Below are positions 33,201-38,890 of a stretch of DNA of 64,000 bases, in pieces. The notes beneath the pieces were generated by a model, which was given only the letters and a program-made list of their open reading frames with translations, was not told where the DNA came from and ran no database searches. Position numbers and translations under genes: made by a program. How positions within the stretch are numbered: position 1 is the stretch's first letter; each line of letters opens with the position of its first letter. The DNA comes from Macrosoma leucophasiata. Lineage: Eukaryota > Arthropoda > Insecta > Lepidoptera > Hedylidae. The stretch covers positions 1,550,001 to 1,614,000 of the forward strand of contig JAWQUS010000002.1 of NCBI GenBank assembly GCA_036365455.1, in the 5' to 3' direction.

Positions 33201-34696
33201 TTATACACGTCATGCATCGAATTAAGCTACCGAGAGACCCTAAATTACATTTTTTGGTCCTTCGAGCCGGCTTTAAGATTTTATAAAAATGCAATTCTTA
33301 AAATCTAAATAATTAGTTTTCGTGAAATTTCGCGCTTTAATGCAAAACCGTATGCGTTTCCCCAGCGGAGGTGGTGTTTGTGCCGGGCTGGGTGACGCGC
33401 GGCGCGGGCGCCGGCACGCACCATGAGTACGAGGTGCGCCTGCGTCTGCCGCACGCCCCCCTCGCGCTCCTGCGCCGCTATCGCCGCTTCCGGGACCTCT
33501 ACCTCGCCGCGCGCGCCCTCTACGGGCCCCAGGTGAGTCCTCTGCCGCCCTTCTCGCGCTCCTGCGCCGCTATCGCCGCTTCCGGGACCTCTACCTCGCC
33601 GCGCGCGCCCTCTACGGGCCCCAGGTGAGCCCTCTGCCGCCCTTCTCGTGCTCCTGCGCCGCTAACGCCTCTTCCGGGACCTCTACAACGATAGTGATCG
33701 AACATTGACCTGGGACCTCCGCCCCAGGTCAATGTTCGATCACTATCGTTGTGAACGAGTTGTACCTAGCGTACGATGATGGGAATGATCTTTCATAAAA
33801 CTAGATCGCCAAGTGAGCTCCCCCATAATCCTTTCGGACCGCCGAAAATCTCTTTGGCATAAGGTAACTTCAAACATTAATAAACTATCTAATATGTATC
33901 GACTCGCAGGTAGCGGCGATCCCGTTCCCGGGGCGCGCGCTGTGGTCGTCGGAGTCGCTGGCGCGCGCGCGGCGGCCGCAGCTGGAGACCTTCCTGCGGC
34001 GCCTGCTGGCCGTGTGCGCCGCCGACCGCCGCTGCCCGCTGCACGCCGCCCCCCTCACCCGGGACTCCCTGGTCGCCTTCTCGCCCTTCTTCAGGAAGGT
34101 ACGCTCCCAGACGCTCCTGCGGCGCCTGCTGGCCGTGTGCGCCGCCGACCGCCGCTGCCCGCTGCACGCCGCCCCCCTCACCCGGGACTCCCTGGTCGCC
34201 TTCTCGCCCTTCTTCAGGAAGGTACGCTCCCAGACGCTCCTGCGGCGCCTGCTGGCCGTGTGCGCCGCCGACCGCCGCTGTCCGCTGCACGCCGCCCCCC
34301 TCACCCGGGACTCCCTGGTCGCCTTCTCGCCCTTCTTCAGGAAGGTACGCTCCCAGACGCTCCTGCGGCGCCAAATTGTAGTATTCAGCACTGTCGTGTT
34401 TCGCTACGATGGTAATGTATGGCCTCGTAATAACTACCACAGATACAGAATTAAGTTCTCAGGGATGACAACGCTTATGCAGTTTGACCTCTGGTTTTTG
34501 TGTAGATGTGTATAGGCTGCAGTCATCACTTAACATCCAAGTGAACTACAGGCTTGTATATCACCTTCGTTACATATAAAAACGGCGAAAGTGAGCGGAA
34601 GTAAAAGGGGTGTGGCAGGCGTTATTTGCCACTAGTTTTGACATCCTCGTGGTTGCGCAGGGCGTGTTCGAGAGCGGCAAGTGCGGCACGGGATGA
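3972..34696 (+). CDS. Klp98A: Kinesin-3 family motor with FHA and PX domains (Klp98A / KIF16B-like), 5' end outside window
   Basis: Plus-end microtubule motor that, in the family, moves early endosomes and binds PI3P through a PX domain. I joined 23 exons by GT-AG sites and codon phase: 3972-4211, 6462-6637, 8052-8188, 8736-8848, 9092-9262, 12324-12563, 13567-13756, 15712-15886, 16140-16296, 17508-17681, 20593-20712, 23530-23649, 25252-25408, 26551-26692, 27323-27551, 27998-28088, 29751-29899, 30639-30847, 32746-32959, 33055-33097, 33366-33532, 33910-34098, 34661-34696. All phases close and give about 1212 residues ending ...GKCGTG-stop. Order is motor, neck, FHA, coiled coils, Ser/acidic linker, PX. 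The first ~110 residues with the P-loop are not in the window, so the gene starts upstream. Several exons are followed by tandem copies of their own 3' ends. Symbol is by similarity to the fly and vertebrate proteins as I recall them; splice sites are not RNA-verified. Confidence 0.93.
4429..5013 (-). mobile_element. RTE-type LINE, C-terminal end of reverse transcriptase ORF
   Basis: The minus strand reads [20 protein letters not shown], then [52 protein letters not shown] and a final [20 protein letters not shown] at 4432. The element ends in TGATGATGATGAA, typical of RTE-clade 3' tails. It is 5'-truncated and inserted in the first visible Klp98A intron. Confidence 0.88.
5055..5222 (+). mobile_element. 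Helitron-like fragment ending CTAGT
   Basis: Shares TAATTTTGGTTTTGAATGAT, GGTTTAAAAGGTAAGAAAAT and the end AAGTTTGCCGGGTCAGCTAG with copies at 24311-24567 and 24571-24826. It is internally deleted relative to them. Confidence 0.75.
6203..6440 (+). repeat. Family B repeat copy
   Basis: CACACCTCGGACATTCGGC... through TCTATACGTAGTATTACATA, a diverged copy ending just 22 bp upstream of the Klp98A exon at 6462. Its tail therefore borders that exon's acceptor region. Confidence 0.65.
6990..7068. repeat. (GTGC)n microsatellite
   Basis: GTGAGTGCGTGCGTGCGTGC... with GTGG interruptions, about 75 bp, intronic. Confidence 0.95.
7110..7300 (-). repeat. Dispersed repeat (CCCAAAGTGGTC...GGGGTCTA type)
   Basis: TAGACCCCTTTCAATTTTTT, CCATGGACCCCAGGGGGTCT and GACCACTTTGGGAATCACTG recur in opposite orientation at 46725-47050. 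Confidence 0.65.
7560..8010. repeat. Cluster of TATCGATA palindromes and degenerate TATCG/CGATA units
   Basis: About 450 bp directly 5' of Klp98A exon 3 contain seven exact TATCGATA octamers (first 7574-7581, last 7985-7992) and many half-sites in both orientations, at irregular spacing. TATCGATA is the DRE bound by DREF in Drosophila. There is no regular tandem period. Confidence 0.85.
9285..9690 (+). repeat. Dispersed repeat (family E)
   Basis: AAATTGGTCTACAAGGACAC through TTAGCAGAGTTCCAAGTGCA and CACTGAGAAGAACTCCGCTA. It recurs inverted at 57845-58135, and the last part also at 10085-10230. Confidence 0.75.
9690..10560 (+). repeat. Composite dispersed-repeat block
   Basis: Holds GGCAGCCATTGCTCTCCTCG, AAGGGAAGTGAGCAACCCG (twice, at about 9735-9765 and 10410-10450; also at 53870-53920) and an AT-rich core (TTTACAGATACTTTCAAAAC...) repeated at 60390-60560. 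No coding sequence was recognised. Confidence 0.65.
10690..11135 (-). mobile_element. LINE reverse-transcriptase C-terminal fragment
   Basis: The minus strand reads [56 protein letters not shown] and [18 protein letters not shown], the conserved region after the RT thumb in Jockey/CR1-type insect LINEs. It is 5'-truncated with no endonuclease domain. Confidence 0.85.
11690..11975 (+). repeat. Dispersed repeat rich in GGTTGCGC motifs (family F)
   Basis: GGCGCAACCAGTCGCAGCC, TTTGGTTGCGCAACCAATAT and CCGTGAAATATAGCCC recur in the opposite orientation at 54595-54860. Confidence 0.7.
12324..15886 (+). CDS. Klp98A: Klp98A neck and FHA-domain exons (3 exons)
   Basis: Exon 12324-12563 gives the post-motor coiled segment ([16 protein letters not shown]) and the conserved [14 protein letters not shown] that opens the kinesin-3 FHA region. 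Exon 13567-13756 ([27 protein letters not shown]) and exon 15712-15886 ([20 protein letters not shown]) complete the forkhead-associated domain, which in kinesin-3 motors helps dimerisation and autoinhibition. Exon 7 ends in phase 1 (CAG G|GTCAGT) and exon 8 begins GT TGC, restoring Gly-Cys. The intron between them, 13757-15711, is almost wholly a 130-bp tandem array copied from the end of exon 7, so fifteen identical donors compete for the exon 8 acceptor. Confidence 0.92.
13681..15640 (+). repeat. Perfect 130-bp tandem array (15 units) copied from the Klp98A exon 7 / intron 7 boundary
   Basis: Each 130-bp unit holds about 76 bp of the 3' end of exon 7, the donor CCAGG|GTCAGT and the first 54 bp of intron 7. 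Units beginning ACGCTGTGTCCCGCG recur every 130 bp from 13681 and appear identical until the last, which diverges near 15630. The unit has no stop codon in any of the three forward frames, so long open frames cross the array; these are a by-product and not a separate gene. GC content is very high. Confidence 0.97.
16140..25408 (+). CDS. Klp98A: Klp98A coiled-coil exons (5 exons)
   Basis: Exons 16140-16296, 17508-17681, 20593-20712, 23530-23649 and 25252-25408 encode a Glu/Arg/Gln/Leu-rich, largely helical stalk. Examples are [23 protein letters not shown] and [15 protein letters not shown]. The segments follow the fly stalk in order and spacing as I recall it, with more Arg/Ala, in keeping with the GC-rich exons. 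Exon 16140-16296 is followed by four full and one partial tandem copies. Exon 25252-25408 is followed by two diverged copies. Phases: 2 into exon 9, then 0 for four junctions, and 1 leaving exon 13. Confidence 0.85.
16297..16895 (+). repeat. 131-bp tandem array of Klp98A exon 9 mini-exons with 29-nt GT...AG spacers
   Basis: Exon 9 is followed by units starting at 16326, 16457, 16588, 16719 and 16850 (the last partial). Each has 102 bp (34 codons) copied from the exon 9 3' end, preceded by a 29-nt spacer that begins GTACTC and ends TATATACAG. The 34 codons continue exon 9's frame exactly ([15 protein letters not shown]...KKLDE). Full units appear identical. A 29-nt intron is below the usual insect minimum, so splicing of individual units is uncertain. 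Confidence 0.95.
18235..18725 (+). repeat. SINE-like family A copy joined to an inverted family C fragment through a perfect hairpin
   Basis: 18235-18515 is family A (GGTGGTAGAGCTCCAGTGAC... CATCAATGTGAACTGCATGC). 18612-18725 is a minus-oriented tRNA-SINE body (TTTTCAGAAAATGGTAAAAT). The hairpin 18545-18613 sits between them. Confidence 0.75.
19830..19868. repeat. (CCTGAA)n hexamer repeat
   Basis: CCTGAAACCTGAACCTGAAC..., five to six imperfect units in an intron. Confidence 0.9.
20215..20350 (+). repeat. SINE-like family A 3' end
   Basis: AGGTCTCAGGGGTGGCAACG... CACTTAACATCAATGTGAAC ... ending TACATAAAAATAAC. Confidence 0.8.
20713..23529. other. Klp98A intron 11 (2.8 kb) with a mariner insertion
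   Basis: Apart from the mariner (21872-22938), no gene is seen. ACTACCGCCACTGCGATCGC at about 23084 recurs at 29020, marking another unnamed dispersed repeat. Confidence 0.6.
21872..22938 (-). mobile_element. mariner-family DNA transposon, internally deleted transposase
   Basis: A TA target duplication (21870-21871 and 22939-22940) flanks inverted ends GGTTGGGGAAAAAG. The minus-strand transposase starts [20 protein letters not shown] with a helix-turn-helix ([10 protein letters not shown]...[12 protein letters not shown]), then jumps from [12 protein letters not shown] to [19 protein letters not shown], missing roughly 70 codons of the usual DNA-binding/linker region. Catalytic acidic residues are still visible in [14 protein letters not shown] and [13 protein letters not shown] further break separates the last block. 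It is inactive but potentially cross-mobilisable, as both ends look intact. It lies in a Klp98A intron. Confidence 0.93.
23878..24070 (+). mobile_element. Helitron-like 5' fragment (probable)
   Basis: TATATATAAATCTCGTGTCA and ACTCCTAAACCACTTAACCG resemble the starts of lepidopteran non-autonomous Helitrons. No clear 3' end is seen before about 24300. Confidence 0.45.
24311..24567 (+). mobile_element. Helitron-like non-autonomous element, copy 1 of a tandem pair
   Basis: Begins TCTATATATATAAAAATGCA and ends GCCGGGTCAGCTAGT (CTAGT end, with a GC-rich stem just before). The second copy starts a few bases later. Confidence 0.85.
24571..24826 (+). mobile_element. Helitron-like non-autonomous element, copy 2 of the tandem pair
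   Basis: Starts TCTATATATATAAAAATCAA, shares the whole body with copy 1 and ends GCCGGGTCAGCTAAT, with one change in the terminal CTAGT. Confidence 0.85.
25447..25952. mobile_element. MITE with ~50-bp inverted termini and TA duplication
   Basis: Left GGTTAAGATCCCACCGCAGA mirrors right TCTGCAGTGGGATCTTAACC. The similarity runs about 50 bp inward (TCATTTCGTTCAT..) and further inside near AATCTAGAGAA / TTCTCTAGATT. TA flanks both ends. It has no ORF and inserted in intron 13 just after the exon 13 donor region. Confidence 0.9.
26136..26430 (+). pseudogene. Two diverged partial copies of Klp98A exon 13
   Basis: 26145-26248 repeats exon 13 from AACGTGTGAAGGTGGAGC to its end with the donor CAG|GTACTG and is still open in the parental frame ([27 protein letters not shown]). 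26350-26425 is a second copy (GTTAAGGTGGAGCGCCTGCA...) that loses the 3' end and donor. Intron sequence after the donor is shared too (ATTGCTACCTCTTTCC). Neither copy has a convincing acceptor, so I call them decaying duplicates; the first could still act as an alternative exon. Confidence 0.8.
26551..32959 (+). CDS. Klp98A: Klp98A linker exons (6 exons) between coiled coil and PX domain
   Basis: Exons 26551-26692, 27323-27551, 27998-28088, 29751-29899, 30639-30847 and 32746-32959. The part is rich in Ser, Pro, Thr, Asp and Glu ([24 protein letters not shown]) and probably disordered. It is interrupted by one conserved helical block in exons 29751-29899 and 30639-30847 ([20 protein letters not shown], then [13 protein letters not shown]), which corresponds to the fly RRKIAAQKALIMKNLE...DLQDLQRRYIQME region as I recall it. 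The match of this buried block is strong support for assigning the distant exons to one gene. Confidence 0.87.
27665..27804. mobile_element. Foldback MITE
   Basis: Outer ends AGCCTGGGTTGCACCA and TGTGCAACCGGCTT are complementary, and an inner 25-bp perfect arm pair (27701-27725 / 27740-27764) closes over 14 nt. Intronic, between Klp98A exons 15 and 16. Confidence 0.85.
28660..28968 (-). repeat. SINE-like family A, near full-length, minus strand
   Basis: TTTTATGTAATGGATGTGGC through AACACTACCATTTAGCGG to GGAGCTCTACCACCAG. The most complete copies, this one and 58268-58552, define a family of about 285-300 bp with an A-rich 3' end. Confidence 0.88.
29948..30228 (+). repeat. Family B repeat copy, diverged
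   Basis: AACACTACTCTAAAATTCCATAA-type start, then CGTGAAATAAGTCGTGACTA, GGTGAGGCGAGAAAATCGGG and TTCTATTCGTAGTGTTTTTA to CTCTGTC. Confidence 0.65.
30928..32198 (-). mobile_element. mariner-family DNA transposon, nearly full length (1,271 bp)
   Basis: A TA duplication (30926-30927 / 32199-32200) and inverted ends CGAGGGTGGATCCAAAAGTT. The minus-strand transposase has [38 protein letters not shown]-stop, [13 protein letters not shown], then [11 protein letters not shown] and [15 protein letters not shown]. Spacing from HQD to PSD is 34 residues, so this is a D,D34D mariner. I see one nonsense codon (TGA after ENFLS) and at least one frameshift around 31430-31450. Otherwise it is well preserved, implying a fairly recent insertion into Klp98A intron 18. 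Confidence 0.95.
33055..34696 (+). CDS. Klp98A: Klp98A PX-domain exons and C-terminus
   Basis: Exons 33055-33097, 33366-33532, 33910-34098 and 34661-34696 encode a phox-homology domain. Features seen are [11 protein letters not shown], then [12 protein letters not shown] (the RRYSxF-like phosphoinositide-binding motif, here RRYRRF), a Pro-containing loop [12 protein letters not shown], and [16 protein letters not shown]. The protein ends [17 protein letters not shown] at the TGA at 34694-34696. PX domains of this motor class bind PI3P on early endosomes. The same frame stays open for 46 codons after the TGA and ends in a hydrophobic segment (see findings). Exons 33366-33532 and 33910-34098 each have tandem partial copies immediately downstream. 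Confidence 0.9.
33461..33687 (+). repeat. 92-bp tandem array of the Klp98A exon 21 3' end
   Basis: CTCGCGCTCCTGCGCCGCTA occurs at 33461 (in exon 21), 33553 and, with changes, 33645. Each full unit includes the exon end TACGGGCCCCAG and the donor GTGAG. The second unit is nearly identical; the third is diverged and breaks into a perfect hairpin at 33685. Confidence 0.93.
33988..34372 (+). repeat. 123-bp tandem array of the Klp98A exon 22 3' end
   Basis: The exon end CTTCTTCAGGAAG|GTACGC recurs at 34099, 34222 and 34345, a 123-bp period (41 codons). Reading through the array keeps the PX frame open and would add two further copies of the C-terminal PX helix. Between units, GTACGCTCCCAG is a 12-nt junction segment. 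The array stops abruptly against a SINE-like repeat at about 34373. Confidence 0.95.
34373..34590 (+). repeat. SINE-like family A copy (5'-truncated)
   Basis: GTAGTATTCAGCACTGTCGT... CACTTAACATCCAAGTGAAC ... TTACATATAAAAA. It starts exactly where the exon 22 array ends. Confidence 0.82.
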
Positions 34697-34795
34697 TGCC
34701 GCGCGGAGCTCGTGACGCGGCTGGCGGCCGACGTGCGGCGCGCCACCGGCCACCTGGCCGCTGCGCTCGCGCACCTCGCCCGCGCCCTCGCCCTG

Positions 34796-35576
34796 CTGCT
34801 GCTGCTGGCCTACGTGGCCGTCTCCAGGCGCCGGTAGCCGTCGCCCGACCACCGCTGCTGCTGGCCTACGTGGCCGTCTCCAGGCGCCGGTAGCCGTCGC
34901 CCGACCACCGCTGCTGCTGGCCTACGTGGCCGTCTCCAGGCGCCGGTAGCCGTCGCCCGACCACTGCCGCCGCTGGCCTACGTGGCCGTCTCCAGGCGCC
35001 GGTAGCCGTCGCCCGACCACCGCTGCTGCTGGCCTACGTGGCCGTCTCCAGGCGCCGGTAGCCGTCGCCCGACCACCGCTGCTGCTGGCCTACGTGGCCG
35101 TCTCCAGGCGCCGGTAGCCGTCGCCCGACCACCGCTGCTGCTGGCCTACGTGGCCGTCTCCAGGCGCCGGTAGCCGTCGCCCGACCACTGCCGCCGCTGG
35201 CCTACGTGGCCGTCTCCAGGCGCCGGTAGCCGTCGCCCGACCACCGCTGCTGCTGGCCTTACGTGGCCGTCTCCAGGCGCCGGTAGCCGTCGCCCGACCA
35301 CTGCCGCCGCTGGCCTACGTGGCCGTCTCCAGGCGCCGGTAGCCGTCGCCCGACCACCGCTGCTGCTGGCCTTACGTGGCCGTCTCCAGGCGCCGGTAGC
35401 CGTCGCCCGACCACTGCCGCCGCTGGCCTACGTGGCCGTCTCCAGGCGCCGGTAGCCGTCGCCCGACCACCGCTGCTGCTGGCCTTACGTGGCCGTCTCC
35501 AGGCGCCGGTAGCCGTCGCCCGACCACTGCCGCCGCTGGCCTACGTGGCCGTCTCCAGGCGCCGGTGGCCGTCACT
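34796..35576 (+). repeat. 56-57-bp tandem array (14 units) over the end of the last Klp98A exon
   Basis: Units contain CTACGTGGCCGTCTCCAGGC followed by GCCGGTAGCCGTCGCCCGAC. Two sub-types differ at CGCTGCTGCTGG versus TGCCGCCGCTGG, and a third adds one T (GGCCTTACG), alternating in the later half as a higher-order repeat. Thirteen units have GGTAG; the last has GGTGG. It starts inside the in-frame extension past the TGA and lies in the presumed 3' UTR. Confidence 0.95.
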
Positions 35577-35720
35577 CGAGGACCCCGGCGCTACTCTTGC
35601 TGCTAGTGGACCGAGCCGTGTTTGTGTACCAAACATAGTGCGCGCTTTCGCTCTAATGCGCCTGTTGGTAATGATATATCTTGAAAAACGTGTGGAGTGA
35701 TGTATTTACAGTGAACCGTA

Positions 35721-35726
35721 AATAAA
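35721..35726 (+). terminator. Polyadenylation signal AATAAA of Klp98A
   Basis: AATAAA lies about 1.0 kb after the TGA and about 145 bp after the end of the 56-bp array. It is the first clear signal on the plus strand past the last exon. Assignment is by position only. Confidence 0.5.
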
Positions 35727-37604
35727 ATGTATTATTATTAAATATTGTCATACACTATCGCGGCGCCACCCGTATTTGCCATGTTTTGATGGACACTTTT
35801 CAATGCAGAGATCGGGATCTGATCCTTTCGGATCCTCTTTTATTCTCCAAACTCCTGAACCTCCTTCAAGGCGAGCCATTCATTCTGCTTAGCGTCTTGA
35901 TTCTGAAGATGCTAAACAAACAATGAACCGAGAACGTGCCGTAGGCTGCAGTCATCACTTAACATTCATGTGAACTGCATCATTGTTTACCACTTATTAT
36001 ACACATTGTTACATAAAAAGCGGTGAGTGTCGATTAAGAAAAGGGGCCACACATCAAAATTAAATGAAATCTTAGCATCCTAAGTAGCTAGCTAATGGGC
36101 TTGAGTTCAAATTACAAAGCAGATCCACTAATACTCAAAGCGGAATTAAGAGCGATGAAATGCAGCAGCAAAATATAGCAGCAATTGGGCGATAAGCGGG
36201 CAGACGCAGTACGCGCGTCAGTTTATACCTCTCGAATAGTGCAGATCACGGAACGCGATCAACTTACATAAGAATAAAGAACTCTAAGAGTGTAACATCA
36301 CAAAAAAGGGACCACCCACACGACCTAATATTGGAAACGCGCGAAACAAATGGAGCCTAGCTCATACGCGTTATTATGACTACAAATTTTAAGGGAAGAT
36401 TTTGTTTCTCCATACATTGACTTGTGGTGCTTTTAAATGGTCAATTTTTACTGCAATTTGTTGGTTTCGTAAATTGATGATACTGCCTTGGCCTTGCTTG
36501 AAAATGCACCTCGTAAAATGTATAAATATCGTTATTTTTGTGAAATTAAAGTTGTAATTCAACAGTCAATTAAATATTTTGTACATCTCCGATCAAATAT
36601 TTTGTACTGACATTTAAACTAGACTAGTTTATTTTTATTTATTTAATACTATTCAAACTACAGCACTTTTATATAATAAATAACGCACCACGAAAACCTC
36701 ACAGGGTTTATCTGCGCGCCGGTGAGTCGCTTATTTTAGGCTTAATGTAGTACCCTTTTTAAAAAGTTTATCAATGCAATGCTTAGAAAAATTTCCAGAG
36801 GGCGTTGTGTTTTGATAATTGCTCATTTTGCAGATATATTTTATTGCAGCCACATATTGTAGATAAACTTGACTTATTATCTTGTAAAAGTAAATGTATG
36901 GAGGTCTTTATTAGATTGTTTGACAATTATTTTGCGGGATGAAAACAATATTCTATATTTTGACTCTGCCGTTGTACCAAACAATTCCATAGCATTTAGG
37001 ATAGGTACTGTTTTAAGTTCATTACATTCTTTTAAAAGTAAGGTCTCTAATAAGCGTTGTATTTTAATTTCTTTGTTACGTTTGTTTTATTTTGAAGCTC
37101 TTGATATTATTTCCAATTACATTTTAAAAGGGTAAAATAAAAAATTGTTTGAAGTAGGAAAAGAAAATATTTTTAGAGTTTCAACATAAACATTGTTTTC
37201 AAATATGCAATTATCTTATGTTTAATTAGCGATACTTATACTGTGTGTATATTTTGTGTACAATGATTTTGAACGTAAGTCTTCCCCGTACACATGAGCT
37301 TCTCTTTGAGTCGAGGTAAAATTTTCAGAATTCTTAAAATGTATGACAAGAAATTCGTGTTTGCTTTCTGTTGTCTCTTGAAGTGGGATTGGGTAATTTT
37401 TTTACATCTGACTATTTCGACTATTCGAAGTCACTATAAGTCAAATGTTCTCATCACATATTGCTTACTGCGAGAAAACTTTGACAGCAGTCCTTTCGTG
37501 TATACAAAATTGTAAAATGATATAAAAAAATAGCGAATTAATCTATTCATTATAATTGCAATCCCAATTACGAGAGAGCACGTGCATTCTGAAGTTTTAG
37601 GGGT

Positions 37605-37735
37605 CGTCTATTAATCACGTGATGTTTTTACCATCCCTCTCCCCCCCCCCCTTGGTGATACGTAGTGAGGTTTTAAACTTAACCCCCACCCCCACTTAAG
37701 ATGACGTGTATTTTTTAGTATAAGTAAATTAACTG
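37605..37735. mobile_element. Fragment of the AATCACGTGA-ended MITE
   Basis: GGGGTCGTCTATTAATCACG plus the C-rich CCCCCCCCTTGGTGATACGT block matches the ends and subterminal part of the 60122-60693 element. Confidence 0.65.
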
Positions 37736-38045
37736 CCTTAGTAGCCTAGTAGTAGCAGGCCGCTACTACAACGCTGGGGTCCTGGGTTCGATTCCCGGGT
37801 CGGGGGCTATCAAAGATAACGGTTTAAAATCCTTTATATCTGGTTTCCCATTTTTTGTAAGGTTCCCAGTACTTGCGAGTTTGGTAATGTGCCCGGAGAT
37901 GTCAACAGGCTCGCCACCTGTTACATGGGCCAAAAACGTAACCGGCGAATCGTGGGTGTTTGCATGTATGCTTGAATGCATGCATTTACCTCTGGTTACC
38001 TACCCTACCTCTATGGGAATCACAGGCGTGAAGTTACGTTTATAA
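37735..38045 (+). repeat. tRNA-derived SINE (family C), plus strand
   Basis: Head CTTAGTAGCCTAGTAGTAGC and GGTCCTGGGTTCGATTCCC (B box), body TCTGGTTTCCCATTTTTTGT, CACCTGTTACATGGGCC, tail GGCGTGAAGTTACGTTTATA. Confidence 0.88.
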
Positions 38046-38664
38046 ATAAATTTAGCAGAAAACTGCATCGGATAAAGTCACGTGCGAATGTAATTTACTT
38101 AATCGTGTATTCGATGAAATTTACTGATTACCTAACTAAACAATAACTAAGGGTTCTCAAATTGTTGCAGTGATCACACACCACTTTTCGATTGAAATAG
38201 GCAATCGACGAATAAATAAATACACGTGATATCTCAATAAGCTCCCACCTCCGCATTGTGATGCTTCGTATTTTGTTCGGATCCCCCCTATCCCTCCATT
38301 TGAGCCTCATATGATTAATAGGTGATCCCTTGTTGACTGTAAAATACGACGCAACTCTTCTATAACTTTTCCAATTCCGTTAGAAACCCGTGTTCAATAG
38401 TAGTGTTTGTAGTTATATCCGCCGTAATATTGTAAATTGGGTCTGTACAGCAAAAGAGAGTATATTTTTTCACGTCATGAGCTCCAATTGTTAAGTCCCT
38501 TCGGTGTGAAGGGACCCTATTTTTTAGTACCTGTACAGTTAGTGTTAAATATCTAGTTGGTGACATGTTTGATAAGCTTCACATATTATTATGCGACCGT
38601 TTAATGTAAAATATGAAATTCAGTTGATTTTTTTGCCATTAAAATTGCAAAGTATTCCCACTTT

Positions 38665-38890
38665 ACTGGTAGAGTTCTAGTGTAGGAGCTAGAACTAGGC
38701 ACCACCGCATTACCTAATCTATCTGCCGCTAAATGGTTCAGCACTATCGTTTTCTGGTCAGATGGTAATGTATGGCCCCGTAATAACTATCACAGAGACA
38801 TACAACTAAGGTCTCAGGGGTAACGCATCTGCATTTTGACCTCTAGTCCTTGTGTGGGTGTTTATAGTGCAATCATCATTTAGCATCAAT
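38665..38890 (+). repeat. SINE-like family A copy
   Basis: ACTGGTAGAGTTCTAGTGTA..., GCACCACCGCATTACCTAAT, AGGTCTCAGGGGTAACGCAT, ending in CATCATTTAGCATCAAT. Confidence 0.8.

Noticed and set aside
33885..34440. Long minus-strand frames opposite the PX exon array
   Set aside because: Antisense of a GC-rich 123-bp tandem array; the plus strand encodes the conserved PX domain.
36869..37135. 88-codon open frame in the intergenic region
   Set aside because: AT-rich, no recognisable family, no supporting splice or promoter signals; consistent with chance.
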